26,805 nt of DNA. Origin: DATFKA01 sp042095835 (GTDB taxonomy: Bacteria > Bacteroidota > Bacteroidia > Chitinophagales > Saprospiraceae). Numbering within the stretch: position 1 is the stretch's first letter; the number at the start of each line of letters is the position of its first letter. The notes beneath the pieces are model-generated. The model worked only from the letters and a program-made list of their open reading frames with translations, did no database searches and was not told the origin of the DNA. The DNA is taken from positions 1 to 26,805 of the forward strand of contig JBELML010000086.1 of the NCBI GenBank assembly GCA_042095835.1. The letters are read 5' to 3'. This document shows, piece by piece, positions 15,700 through 23,587 of this stretch. The translations under genes and the position numbers were made by a program.

Positions 15700-15729
15700 T
15701 TGGAAAACCGCTGCAATTGCTTATTTTTC
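15700..15729 (+). promoter_or_regulatory. Probable promoter of the GlsB/YeaQ-type gene
   Basis: TTG at 15700-15702, a 19-bp spacer and TATTTTTC at 15722-15729 match the Bacteroidota consensus except for the last base. The ATG at 15753 lies 23 bp downstream. Confidence 0.45.
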
Positions 15730-15752
15730 CCGGAAATCAATCCAATTTATAT

Positions 15753-15995
15753 ATGAACTTAATCATTTTTATTATCGTCGGAGGTTTGGCAGGGTGGCTA
15801 GCCGGTCAAGTTATGCAAGGTAAAAGTCTAGGTTTAGTAACCAACGTCGTCGTGGGTTTGATTGGCGGTCTTATTGGTGGCTGGTTATTCGATACATTTG
15901 GTATAGATGTAGGATATAAATTGGGAGGTTCCTTGATCACAGCTACCGTTGGTGCTATCCTACTGCTGTGGATTGTGCGTATGGTGAAAAAGTAG
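15753..15995 (+). CDS. GlsB/YeaQ/YmgE-type stress membrane protein
   Basis: An 80-residue protein with three glycine-rich hydrophobic segments: IIFIIVGGLAGWLAGQVMQG, then VVVGLIGGLIGGWLF, then LGGSLITATVGAILLLWIV, ending in the basic RMVKK. This is the transglycosylase-associated/GlsB family pattern, usually induced by stress or in stationary phase; the biochemical role is unknown. The frame is open from 15684, but the extension is unlike the family, and the ATG at 15753 gives the standard length and follows a plausible promoter. It ends 7 bp before the convergent M23 peptidase stop. Confidence 0.9.
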   Translation: MNLIIFIIVGGLAGWLAGQVMQGKSLGLVTNVVVGLIGGLIGGWLFDTFGIDVGYKLGGSLITATVGAILLLWIVRMVKK

Positions 15996-16002
15996 GGAAA
16001 GA

Positions 16003-16980
16003 CTACCTATCTCCCCTGATTTTATCGCCTTTAATAGGGGAGTAATCTTTCTGCACTTCTCCATTCACGATTAGCTTTTCAAAATAGCATTTGGCACCTA
16101 TGGCTTTATTGACATCTTCGTCGTTTTGGATATGGAAATGCAAATGAGGTTCTGAAGAGTTTCCAGAGTTTCCGCAGAGACCTAGCGGCTCACCCTGCTT
16201 GATTTTTTGTCCTTGTTTTACTGAAATTGAATGCTGTTTGAAATGAGCAAAAAAGAGGTACTCCTTATTCGTTGTTTTTAAAACCACAGTATTTCCAGGA
16301 GCATAAGTAGGGTTCATCTCTCCTGGAGTATTATCCTTAATACCATCCACTACCAATACGACCTCTGCGTCACAAGGAGCTATGAGCTCTTGGTCAAAGG
16401 CATAATAATCTTCATTGGTACGACCATTTGTTTTGAAGGATCTACCTGTTTCATCTAGGATGATCATATCAAAGGCGTGCTTTTGTGCTGCATGATCCAC
16501 ATGGTAGTTCAGTTCTTTAGTATCGCCTCCCCAAAAAACGGTCCATTCTCCCTTGAATGGCAAACTCAATTTGGTTTGGTTTCGAACCATTTCTGAGCGA
16601 TCATTTTCTACATGGGGTTTTACAAATAAGCCATTGATCTCCTGCTGTGGCGTAACCGAAATTTGCAGCCCTAGGGTAGCTCCAGTAAACTCCGTTTTAT
16701 AATACGCATAGGAGCCATTGATGTATTTGATAAACGTTCGGCTTTCGATATCTCCTACTTGTGCTTTTAGTTGCTGTACAAAACCAGTGGTCTTCTCTAA
16801 AGGAAGGAGTGTTTTGGTATTGGCATCAAAAAGATCAAATATTTTCTGATAGGCATTCTGATTATAATACGCCTCAAACTTGGCAGCAACCTCTCTTGAA
16901 GCATCGCTTTCAGGCTGGCCGAAAGCAAGGAAAGGAAAAAGAGCAGTGGAGATCAAGAATATCGTTTTTCTATTGGTCAT
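16003..16980 (-). CDS. Secreted M23 peptidase with N-terminal DUF3887-like domain
   Basis: A 325-residue protein. Residues 1-21 are a signal peptide (LISTALFPFLAFG). Residues 27-120 resemble a DUF3887-type alpha/beta domain (FEAYYNQNAYQKIFDLFD). The M23 zinc-peptidase fold begins near 145 (WTVFWGGDTKELNYH). The probable zinc ligands are H160 or H168 with D171, plus H281 in EPHLHFHI; the usual H-x3-D spacing is not seen (K167 stands at that place), as in the NYH...AFD subgroup. Such enzymes cut peptidoglycan cross-links or interpeptides in the periplasm. Its start is 47 bp behind the membrane-protein gene and on the same strand as the ECF sigma factor, so co-transcription is likely. Confidence 0.9.
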   Translation of the reverse strand: MTNRKTIFLISTALFPFLAFGQPESDASREVAAKFEAYYNQNAYQKIFDLFDANTKTLLPLEKTTGFVQQLKAQVGDIESRTFIKYINGSYAYYKTEFTGATLGLQISVTPQQEINGLFVKPHVENDRSEMVRNQTKLSLPFKGEWTVFWGGDTKELNYHVDHAAQKHAFDMIILDETGRSFKTNGRTNEDYYAFDQELIAPCDAEVVLVVDGIKDNTPGEMNPTYAPGNTVVLKTTNKEYLFFAHFKQHSISVKQGQKIKQGEPLGLCGNSGNSSEPHLHFHIQNDEDVNKAIGAKCYFEKLIVNGEVQKDYSPIKGDKIRGDR

Positions 16981-17027
16981 GTGTTTGAAGATTTTGAGCA
17001 GGATTAAATGATGATTTGGAGATTAGC

Positions 17028-17621
17028 CTATTCTTCTAGGCTACGGATCAAGTTTTTTACTTTTTCTAGTTTAGGCTCAACGAAGGTTTTGGCTGATCTT
17101 TGGTTGAGGGAATGGATCACAATACTGACAAACACTGAAATAGCTCCCATAATGAGCAAGCCATTCAACATCTCAGGATCAGTGAAGTACATGCCCAGCA
17201 TAGCTACCCAAAGCGATCCAATAATAGGAAGTACATACCAGATTAGAACTGTCTCTCTGTTCTTCTTGGAGCTTTCCAGATGCTCTTTTGTTTTTTGTAG
17301 ATACTCGCGGTAATTCATCGCAAACTGATTAGGAGTTTTATCCTTTGATCGTTTGAGTACATATAGGATATATAGTGCACTTAGAACTACTGATATAAAC
17401 CCAATTTTGGTAAGTATATGCTGCGCTTGAAAAGCATAAAAACTAAACATCGGTATTACAATAAATACGCCCAAAGATTCTCGAATATATAGCGCCTTCA
17501 TTTGCTTGTGAAAAGTATCCACGCTTGATTGAACATCTAATAGGAGACGGGACTTGTCGAACTTCACCTGCTCCTGTTGAGGGGAAGACTTCCATATTTT
17601 ACTTAATTCTTTGTCTAACAT
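17028..17621 (-). CDS. Four-helix membrane protein, possible anti-sigma factor
   Basis: I do not recognise a named family. The 197-residue protein has a cytoplasmic-looking N-terminus of 45 residues (LSKIWKSSPQQEQVKFDKSRLL), two hydrophobic segments (48-64, 71-89), a charged loop with a helical stretch (95-122), two more hydrophobic segments (124-146, 151-170) and a basic then acidic C-terminus. Its start codon overlaps the ECF sigma gene by 7 bp, implying translational coupling. Position makes it a candidate membrane anti-sigma or sensor, but no zinc-binding anti-sigma motif (HxxxCxxC) is present, so this is an inference from context only. Confidence 0.8.
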   Translation of the reverse strand: MLDKELSKIWKSSPQQEQVKFDKSRLLLDVQSSVDTFHKQMKALYIRESLGVFIVIPMFSFYAFQAQHILTKIGFISVVLSALYILYVLKRSKDKTPNQFAMNYREYLQKTKEHLESSKKNRETVLIWYVLPIIGSLWVAMLGMYFTDPEMLNGLLIMGAISVFVSIVIHSLNQRSAKTFVEPKLEKVKNLIRSLEE

Positions 17622-18124
17622 GATTTTTTGTTAATACAGGTTAATAATTTCTTTTTGATTCGCTTGATTTTAACGGCTACATGGTTTTCGCTAATTCCGG
17701 TGATATCAGCAATTTCCTTGTAGGGCAACTCCTCTAGGTAGAGCATAGTGATTGTTTTATCGGCCCCATCCATCTCCTTGATACAGCTCCGAAGATGAAG
17801 GAGTAAGGGAGGCTCCTCTTCTGTGCTATCCTCGCCTTGATATCTGGAAAGTGTAACACTATCTAGCGGTACAAATTGCTTTTTCTTTTTAGTGAGCTTG
17901 GTTTGTGCGTTAAGGCAAACATTTAAGGTGACCCTATACATCCAAGTACTAATGGAGCTATTTCCTTTGAAAGAGGGCATTGATTTCCAGATACTTGCTA
18001 GCACATCTTGAAAAAGATCATTTCTGTCTTCCGTATCTTTTGCATAAGCCGAGCAGATACGAAGCAGTTGCTGCTTGTTTTCCTCCAGCCCAGATAGAAA
18101 GGTGTCTTCAAGTTCTCGATTCAT
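17615..18124 (-). CDS. ECF RNA polymerase sigma factor
   Basis: A 169-residue sigma-70 family protein with regions 2 and 4 only. Region 2 is CSAYAKDTEDRNDLFQDVLASIWKS followed by ISTWMYRVTLNVCLNA. The linker is lysine-rich (TKKKKQF). Region 4 is LEELPYKEIADITGISENHVAVKIKRIKKKL, a normal helix-turn-helix. It is first gene of a probable three-gene unit with the membrane protein and M23 peptidase. Such factors usually control their own operon plus envelope genes. The 375-bp spacer upstream (18125-18499) separates it from the divergent GH64-like gene. Confidence 0.95.
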   Translation of the reverse strand: MNRELEDTFLSGLEENKQQLLRICSAYAKDTEDRNDLFQDVLASIWKSMPSFKGNSSISTWMYRVTLNVCLNAQTKLTKKKKQFVPLDSVTLSRYQGEDSTEEEPPLLLHLRSCIKEMDGADKTITMLYLEELPYKEIADITGISENHVAVKIKRIKKKLLTCINKKSC

Positions 18125-18499
18125 GCAAGTGGATTTAATATTGACGGTGATTTAAAATAGTTACAAGATTTAATCATTCCCCTTTTCCCTAAAGGATGCC
18201 TCCGTTCATAGACCATTTTTCTGAAAAGGTTAATTAGAAGAAGACTTTGAGGATTAATTTTAAATCCTTTTACAACTATTAGTCAAGGCTATTCTTCAAA
18301 TATGACAGTTTGCTATGTTTATTATAAAAAATACTGCGAAAGCGAAGCGGTTGCATTTTTTTAAATTTCGTAATTACTTCATTCTCAGATAGTTGCTAAA
18401 ATTTAAGGCAGGCAAAAAGTTTATCTTTGGATTTAGTTTGTACTTTCTAATAATTTTACTTATTTTGAAATAAAGTTTTAAACCTAAAATCCTTTCAGC
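18125..18499. other. Long divergent spacer between ECF sigma and GH64-like genes
   Basis: An AT-rich 375-bp region with no convincing ORF. It contains a 6-bp hairpin (aggatt/aatcct, around 18251-18269), the short purine-rich stretch gcgaaagcgaagcgg and, near its right end, a -7 box for the rightward gene. I could not define a confident promoter for the sigma gene. Confidence 0.6.
18422..18429 (+). promoter_or_regulatory. Bacteroidota -7 box for the GH64-like gene
   Basis: TATCTTTG is an exact TAnnTTTG match, 70 bp before the ATG. The nearest TTG lies 26 bp upstream, slightly beyond the usual spacing, so -33 support is weak. Confidence 0.4.
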
Positions 18500-20176
18500 A
18501 TGAGTAATATTATTATCAACATTGATAATCAACGAACCACGAGCCTAGATATGCTCGTCATGATCACTGGAGATGACATTCTAAATCTCTCTCCTATTAC
18601 CGCAGAAGTACCTACCCTGCTCTCAACCATTCCCAATGGCCAGATTACTTTAGACCAAATTGATGGTGGCCGATTATACCTCATCGAAGCGAGCCTGAGC
18701 GATTTAGATATTGATCCTACTACCAATAAACTAAAGACTAGCCTTGACCCCAAAAGCAATATTTATTACAGCTGGATCGAATTCTCCGCTACTGCAACTG
18801 ATGTAACCGAAGGGCGTATTTGGTCCAACTTGACCAATGTCGATATGGTCACCTTACCCTTGATTATGAAAGGTACCCTGGGAAAAAACAACTGGCACCT
18901 AGGCTACAAAGCAAGCGTCAATGATATTCGAACTGATTTGGTGCCCAATGTTGTGGCTTCTGGCTCCTCTGCTATCATATCTTGTAGTAATAATCGAGAA
19001 AAGATCGTTGCTCCTAATATTAAGCCAGCTGAATATCCAACACTAGAAGACTACGTACAGATACTCTCAGATAATGAAGCACCATTGATCATCTATAGCG
19101 ATCATTTAGATAGCCGAGGTTTTGTAGAGTTTAGAGGTAGTTTTAAAAAGACAAGTCAACCTTCTGATACTATACTAGAATTGATTTCTCAAGATAATTT
19201 TCAAAATAAAATTGTCTGTACCAAACAGAATCTGACCGACAAGATCATGAAGGAATGCGATGGCGGTGAGTTGAAGTATACCAATGATAAAGGAGATACC
19301 TGTTCCATCAAGCAGAATGCCCAAGAAACCGATACCCCGGAAACTGGTTGCTTCCCCTTGACTAAAGATGAGCGGACCATGACCAATTCTGTCTTCCGGA
19401 ATATCTTGATAGGAATCAACGAAGGTTATTTCGAACCTGATCAAAATAATTATAGCACTAGTTTCCCTTTTCTCACGCCATTCCCAAAGGCCGGACAGGG
19501 CAACCAATATGCCAAAGTCCTCTTTGACAACTCTAACTCCTACGGGTTCCCCTACGCCGACTCCAACCTGAAAGTCCTGGTGACTTCAGATATTGGCTTG
19601 CCACTCGACCTGACTATCATTGATGATAACAAAGCCGAAGGATTCTCTACCGAAGCAGAACTCGACATCTTTGCGAACGAACCCCAAACGGGAACTTTTG
19701 ACTTTGGTATTGGGGATGGAAGCGAAAGCTTAGGTATTATTCGACTTGGAGAGTGTCGATATGTTCCTACTGACAAGGGCGCCTATGGAGGTTTTCTTCC
19801 GACTTTAAATGATTGGACAAAAATGGAATTCACGGGTACCCAAGATGCATTTATTTGGATCAAAACACCTGATCAAGGACTATCAGCTGCTGCAGCTCCA
19901 GATGTAGAAGCGACGGGATGTTTTCAACAAAAAAATGCGAATGGTGATTTTGTGGATATTACGCTTAAATGGAATCTTACAAACAATAAATTAGACTGGG
20001 GCGCAAATATCCGTTGGAAACCAGGAGCTACATCTCCCGCCAAACCTACCACAAACAGCGGCGCAGGAAATGTAGCGGGTAATATAGGAGGACCAAGTAC
20101 AGGCAGCCAAGCTAACCGCCGCCGCCGAAGCTCGATATTAGTTTTCCTAAGAAATTTATTAAGAGGAGGAAACTAG
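18500..20176 (+). CDS. GH64/thaumatin-like beta-1,3-glucanase relative without signal peptide
   Basis: A 558-residue protein matching GH64 laminaripentaose-producing beta-1,3-glucanases (thaumatin-like fold). Landmarks: GGRLYLIEASLSD; the catalytic block YYSWIEF...NVDMVTLPL (residues 89-120), where E94 and D115 align with the known catalytic Glu and Asp; SDHLDSRGFVEFRG; TGCFPLTKDERTMTNSVFRNIL; and NQYAKVLFDNSNSYGFPYAD with LPLDLTI (335-373). Residues 385-510 form an additional region I cannot name, then a Gly/Ser/Thr-rich linker (515-538) and a tail with four consecutive arginines followed by a hydrophobic amphipathic stretch. The start is fixed by an in-frame TAA 12 bp upstream, and there is no signal peptide, unusual for a glucanase. 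It is divergent from the ECF sigma gene and ends 5 bp from a convergent barrel gene. Alignment is from memory of the family. Confidence 0.78.
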   Translation: MSNIIINIDNQRTTSLDMLVMITGDDILNLSPITAEVPTLLSTIPNGQITLDQIDGGRLYLIEASLSDLDIDPTTNKLKTSLDPKSNIYYSWIEFSATATDVTEGRIWSNLTNVDMVTLPLIMKGTLGKNNWHLGYKASVNDIRTDLVPNVVASGSSAIISCSNNREKIVAPNIKPAEYPTLEDYVQILSDNEAPLIIYSDHLDSRGFVEFRGSFKKTSQPSDTILELISQDNFQNKIVCTKQNLTDKIMKECDGGELKYTNDKGDTCSIKQNAQETDTPETGCFPLTKDERTMTNSVFRNILIGINEGYFEPDQNNYSTSFPFLTPFPKAGQGNQYAKVLFDNSNSYGFPYADSNLKVLVTSDIGLPLDLTIIDDNKAEGFSTEAELDIFANEPQTGTFDFGIGDGSESLGIIRLGECRYVPTDKGAYGGFLPTLNDWTKMEFTGTQDAFIWIKTPDQGLSAAAAPDVEATGCFQQKNANGDFVDITLKWNLTNNKLDWGANIRWKPGATSPAKPTTNSGAGNVAGNIGGPSTGSQANRRRRSSILVFLRNLLRGGN

Positions 20177-20181
20177 TAAGT

Positions 20182-21015
20182 TTAATTTTTCCCAGCCGTT
20201 GGGCAACGCAAATCGCCGAAGTAACGCACGATTCCTACCTTCAAAAAAACGTAGGAATCGTTGTTTTTACTATTCCCGCGTTGGGTGCCTGGTGTACCTA
20301 GTTGACTTTCGGTGACGCCATCGATCATGATAGACCGGTCGGCTAATTCTACACCCAAATCTCCACGCAAGGCACGTATCTGATTCGGATCGGCGTAGAC
20401 GGTACTGACATCATCGAGGTAGTCGGTATAGAGGTGACGAGCACTCAATTCAAAATTGAGACTCCACTCATAGCTCAGGTCAACTTTAAAACCAACACCA
20501 TAGTTCAAACCCAATTGAATGGTGTAGTACTCTTCGCCTTTAAACTGTCCCTCCGTACCTAGAGGGCGAAGCTCCACCCATTCGCCATTGATTTCAGCTT
20601 CTGGGTTGAAAGAAAAGACGGTAAGTCCACCAAAAATATAGGGCGTATAAAAATCATATTTGCTCCCGTGGTTGTAGGGCAGGAAATTAAATTCAAAACC
20701 TGCGGTCACGTCGAATACATTAGAGCGGAAACTTAGATTCCTTGCTTTTTCGAAAGCATTATCGGAGTCGGAGTCGGAGGCTTCTATCTGGCCATAATTG
20801 GCGCCAAACTTGATGCCCACTCGGTTATTAAAATTAAAGCGAGCGATCAAACCTCCTGCCACATTTGGACGGGCCAAACTATAATTGGTATTTAAATCCC
20901 CAAAATAGAACGTTGTACCCAACCAAGGGCCAGCCTCCCAACCTCTCTGCGCATGCGCAGTGCCTAGAAAAGCAACAGATACCAAAACGAACAACAACTT
21001 CTTGTACATGACCAT
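20182..21015 (-). CDS. PorG-like / DUF6089 outer-membrane beta-barrel protein
   Basis: A 277-residue protein with a signal peptide (MYKKLLFVLVSVAFLGTAHAQ) and an eight-strand-like barrel. WEAGPWLGTTFYFGDLNTNY near the start, RFNFNNRVGIKFGANYG, PYIFGGLTVFSFNPEA and the final SYVFLKVGIVRYFGD are typical of the DUF6089/PorG group, one member of which is an outer-membrane part of the type IX secretion system. No other T9SS gene is here, so a T9SS role is only possible. Two start codons, at 21015 and 21009, are equivalent; the second gives the more usual signal. An exact -7 box lies 48 bp upstream. Confidence 0.8.
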   Translation of the reverse strand: MVMYKKLLFVLVSVAFLGTAHAQRGWEAGPWLGTTFYFGDLNTNYSLARPNVAGGLIARFNFNNRVGIKFGANYGQIEASDSDSDNAFEKARNLSFRSNVFDVTAGFEFNFLPYNHGSKYDFYTPYIFGGLTVFSFNPEAEINGEWVELRPLGTEGQFKGEEYYTIQLGLNYGVGFKVDLSYEWSLNFELSARHLYTDYLDDVSTVYADPNQIRALRGDLGVELADRSIMIDGVTESQLGTPGTQRGNSKNNDSYVFLKVGIVRYFGDLRCPTAGKN

Positions 21016-21063
21016 AGTTTTCTCAAAATCAGACCAATTAATGCGTGATCTGGTTTAAAAATG

Positions 21064-21071
21064 CAAATGTA
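21064..21071 (-). promoter_or_regulatory. Bacteroidota -7 box for the PorG-like gene
   Basis: The minus strand reads TACATTTG, an exact TAnnTTTG match, 48-54 bp before the alternative start codons. No TTG at -33 was seen. Confidence 0.45.
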
Positions 21072-21202
21072 GCGATAGAACGGGTAAAAAAAGAAAGGTA
21101 TTGCCAGCTATAAAAGCTTTTATTAGGACACTGTCGTGTAAAATCATCATCAGATCAGCAGCTTCTTTGTAAAAGGGCCAAGCATTTTCCATCGATTATT
21201 GC

Positions 21203-21210
21203 TAATTTTG
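21203..21210 (+). promoter_or_regulatory. Bacteroidota -7 box for hisG-hisD
   Basis: TAATTTTG is an exact TAnnTTTG match, 26 bp before the hisG ATG. The leader is therefore too short for a his attenuator peptide or T-box, and I found neither. Confidence 0.5.
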
Positions 21211-21236
21211 CGGCAGTTTTCAACAACCCAAGCAAA

Positions 21237-22100
21237 ATGACAACACGCCTACGTATTGCAGTCCAGAAATCTGGTCGATTATTGGATGGTTCTATTGATT
21301 TGCTGAAGAAATGCGGCATCAAAGTAGATAATTCAAAAGGTCAGCTAAGAGCATTTGCCCGTAATTTTCCACTGGAAGTCTTCTATCTACGCAACTCTGA
21401 TATTCCTCAATATATCGACGACGGAATAGCAGATATCGCTATCCTTGGAGAAAACACGGTGGTCGAAAAGCAGAAAGACTTGGATATGATCCTGCCTTTA
21501 GGTTTCTCAAAATGCAGATTGTCTCTCGCAGTCCCCAAAGGTACCGACTATAGCGATAAATCCTGGTTGAACGGGAAGCGCATTGCTACCTCCTACGTGA
21601 ATTCACTCCAGCAATACCTGGATGCCCATCAGCTACAAGCAGATATCCATCATATTTCGGGTTCAGTGGAGATTGCGCCCAATATTGGTTTGGCGGATGC
21701 GATCTGTGACTTAGTCAGCTCGGGGTCTACCCTCTTCAAAAACAACCTAGAAGAGAAAGAAATTATACTGAAATCAGAAGCTTGGTTAGTGGCCAATAAA
21801 AAATTGAACGGTCCAGAAAAAGAAATACTCGATGAGTTAATCTTTCGCATCAAATCGGTGTTAAAAGCAGGTAATAATAAATACCTACTCATGAATGCCC
21901 CCAAAGCAAAGGTCGAGGAGATCGTACAAATATTGCCTGGTATGAAAAGTCCAACGGTGATGCCACTGCACGATTCGGATTGGGTCTCTATTCATACGGT
22001 GATTGCCGAAGACCGCTTTTGGGAAATCATTAATGCCTTAAAAGCTGCAGGTGCACAAGGTATTTTGGTTGTGCCAATTGAGAAGATGATTGTAGGGTAG
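21237..22100 (+). CDS. hisG: ATP phosphoribosyltransferase, long form
   Basis: A 287-residue enzyme for the first step of histidine synthesis, joining PRPP and ATP. The N-terminus LRIAVQKSGRLLDGSIDLLKKCGI and DIAILGENTV are typical. The phosphate-binding region is SGSVEIAPNIGLADAICDLVSSGSTL. The C-terminal 75 residues (KYLLMNAPKAKVEEIVQILPGMKSPTV then GAQGILVVPIEKMI) are the ACT-like regulatory domain, so this is the self-sufficient long form under histidine feedback and does not need HisZ. It is 30 bp upstream of hisD on the same strand. Confidence 0.97.
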   Translation: MTTRLRIAVQKSGRLLDGSIDLLKKCGIKVDNSKGQLRAFARNFPLEVFYLRNSDIPQYIDDGIADIAILGENTVVEKQKDLDMILPLGFSKCRLSLAVPKGTDYSDKSWLNGKRIATSYVNSLQQYLDAHQLQADIHHISGSVEIAPNIGLADAICDLVSSGSTLFKNNLEEKEIILKSEAWLVANKKLNGPEKEILDELIFRIKSVLKAGNNKYLLMNAPKAKVEEIVQILPGMKSPTVMPLHDSDWVSIHTVIAEDRFWEIINALKAAGAQGILVVPIEKMIVG

Positions 22101-22130
22101 TTATGAACAACATTTAACCAATAGAAATAC

Positions 22131-23417
22131 ATGCGCGTATTCGATTCACCGTCACCCAAAGATTGGGAAAGCATACTTAAAAGACCAACCTTAGCCATTC
22201 AAGAGTTGGATGATATTGTAGCTGCGGTACTTAAGGAAATTGAGGAGGAGGGCGATACGGCAGTACTACGCTATACCGCCCGCTTTGACAAAGCAGATTT
22301 GCAAACGTATAAAGTATCTTCTGAGGAAGTGGCGGCAGCACCTGCTCAACTTTCAGAGGAGCTGAAACAAGCGATTCAGACTGCTAAAGACAATATCCAG
22401 AAGTTTCACGAGCAGCAACTATCCAAAATAGAAGTAGTGGAAACTATGCCTGGTGTACATTGCTGGCGCAAGAATGTAGGTATAGAAAAGGTAGGCCTCT
22501 ATGTACCTGGTGGTACAGCGCCCCTTTTCTCATCGGTGTTGATGTTGGGCGTGCCGGCCATTTTAGCGGCTTGCAAAGAGGTGGTTTTGTGTACCCCGCC
22601 CAATGCCCAAGGAGCTATTCATCCTGCTATTATATACGCCGCTCAATTGGTAGGGATTAGCCAAATTTTTAAAGTCGGCGGTATTCAGGCAGTTGGGGCC
22701 ATGGCTTTTGGTACAGAGACGGTGCCTCAAGTGTATAAAATATTTGGACCAGGCAATCAGTATGTCACAGCTGCTAAGCAGATGGTAAGTCGAGTGGGTA
22801 CCGCGATTGATATGCCAGCAGGCCCATCCGAAGTACTCGTTTGTGCTGATAATAGTGCAGATCCCGCTTTTGTAGCAGCAGATTTACTGTCTCAGGCGGA
22901 GCATGGTGTCGACTCACAGGTCGTACTGGTCGCTTTTGATCAGGATTTTGTTGCGCAAGTACAAGCAGCTATAGAGCAGCAGTTGGCAGCTTTGCCCCGC
23001 AGAGCTATCGCCAGAAAAGCCCTTGATAATAGTGTCGCTATTGTTACCAGTAGTCGATCAGAGGCGATGGCGATTATCAATTTGTATGCACCAGAGCACC
23101 TTATCCTATCGGTAGAGGAGGTAGATGATTTCAGCGAGCAGATTGTTAATGCGGGATCGGTGTTTATGGGTAACTTCACACCAGAATCAGCAGGAGATTA
23201 CGCTTCAGGGACGAATCATACTTTGCCAACTAATGGTTTTGCTAGAGCCTATAGTGGCGTTTCGGTAGATTCTTTTGTAAAGAAAATAACCTTCCAGCAG
23301 ATTAGTCAAGAAGGATTAAAACTTTTGGGTCCAGCAGTAGAAGCGATGGCCGAGGCAGAGCAGTTGATGGCCCATAAAAATGCGGTCAGTATCCGCCTTG
23401 CTAAACTCAATGCTTAA
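22131..23417 (+). CDS. hisD: Histidinol dehydrogenase
   Basis: A 428-residue zinc enzyme making histidine from histidinol in two NAD-dependent oxidations. Seen are VGLYVPGGTAPLFSSVLMLG, VGGIQAVGAMAFGT, FGPGNQYVTAAKQMV and DMPAGPSEVLV. The zinc ligands fit the Gln and His of LLSQAEHGVDSQ, the Asp of ESAGDYASGTNHTLPTNG and a C-terminal His in AEQLMAHKNAV. The gene directly follows hisG, but hisC and the other usual his genes do not follow. Its stop codon shares the 4-base palindrome TTAA with the stop of a convergent small gene. Confidence 0.97.
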   Translation: MRVFDSPSPKDWESILKRPTLAIQELDDIVAAVLKEIEEEGDTAVLRYTARFDKADLQTYKVSSEEVAAAPAQLSEELKQAIQTAKDNIQKFHEQQLSKIEVVETMPGVHCWRKNVGIEKVGLYVPGGTAPLFSSVLMLGVPAILAACKEVVLCTPPNAQGAIHPAIIYAAQLVGISQIFKVGGIQAVGAMAFGTETVPQVYKIFGPGNQYVTAAKQMVSRVGTAIDMPAGPSEVLVCADNSADPAFVAADLLSQAEHGVDSQVVLVAFDQDFVAQVQAAIEQQLAALPRRAIARKALDNSVAIVTSSRSEAMAIINLYAPEHLILSVEEVDDFSEQIVNAGSVFMGNFTPESAGDYASGTNHTLPTNGFARAYSGVSVDSFVKKITFQQISQEGLKLLGPAVEAMAEAEQLMAHKNAVSIRLAKLNA

Positions 23418-23587
23418 CTCCTCAAAATACGTGCAATCGCTAGTAGGATGACAATAATAATTAACACGAATCCAAAAATACTGGCGCCATCATTTGCAAT
23501 TCGATCAAGCAATGGCTCTGCCTTATAAATGCCATAAGCAGCACCTGCGAAGAGGAGTAACCAGCCGATAATTCTACGTATTTTCAT
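23414..23587 (-). CDS. Small two-helix membrane protein (57 residues)
   Basis: I do not recognise the family. From the ATG at 23587 the protein is a short basic start (MKIRR), hydrophobic segment IIGWLLLFAGAAYGIY, a polar loop (KAEPLLDRIANDGA) and a second hydrophobic segment SIFGFVLIIIVILLAIA ending RILRS. The frame is open to 23653, but the added 22 residues are polar and would displace the membrane segment from the start. Codon use looks normal and the hydrophobic pattern is protein-like. Its TAA overlaps the hisD TAA in the shared TTAA. Confidence 0.65.
   Translation of the reverse strand: MKIRRIIGWLLLFAGAAYGIYKAEPLLDRIANDGASIFGFVLIIIVILLAIARILRS

Noticed and set aside
18125..18175. ECF-type autoregulatory promoter for the sigma gene (minus-strand GTAAC ... 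CGTC)
   Set aside because: The spacing is about 13 bp where 16-17 is expected, so the match is not convincing.
20182..21015. Type IX secretion locus
   Set aside because: Only one PorG-like barrel gene is present; no porK, L, M, N or sov-like genes and no T9SS C-terminal domains occur in the window.
21016..21236. Histidine attenuator or T-box before hisG
   Set aside because: No run of His codons, no T-box sequence, and the -7 box lies only 26 bp from the ATG.
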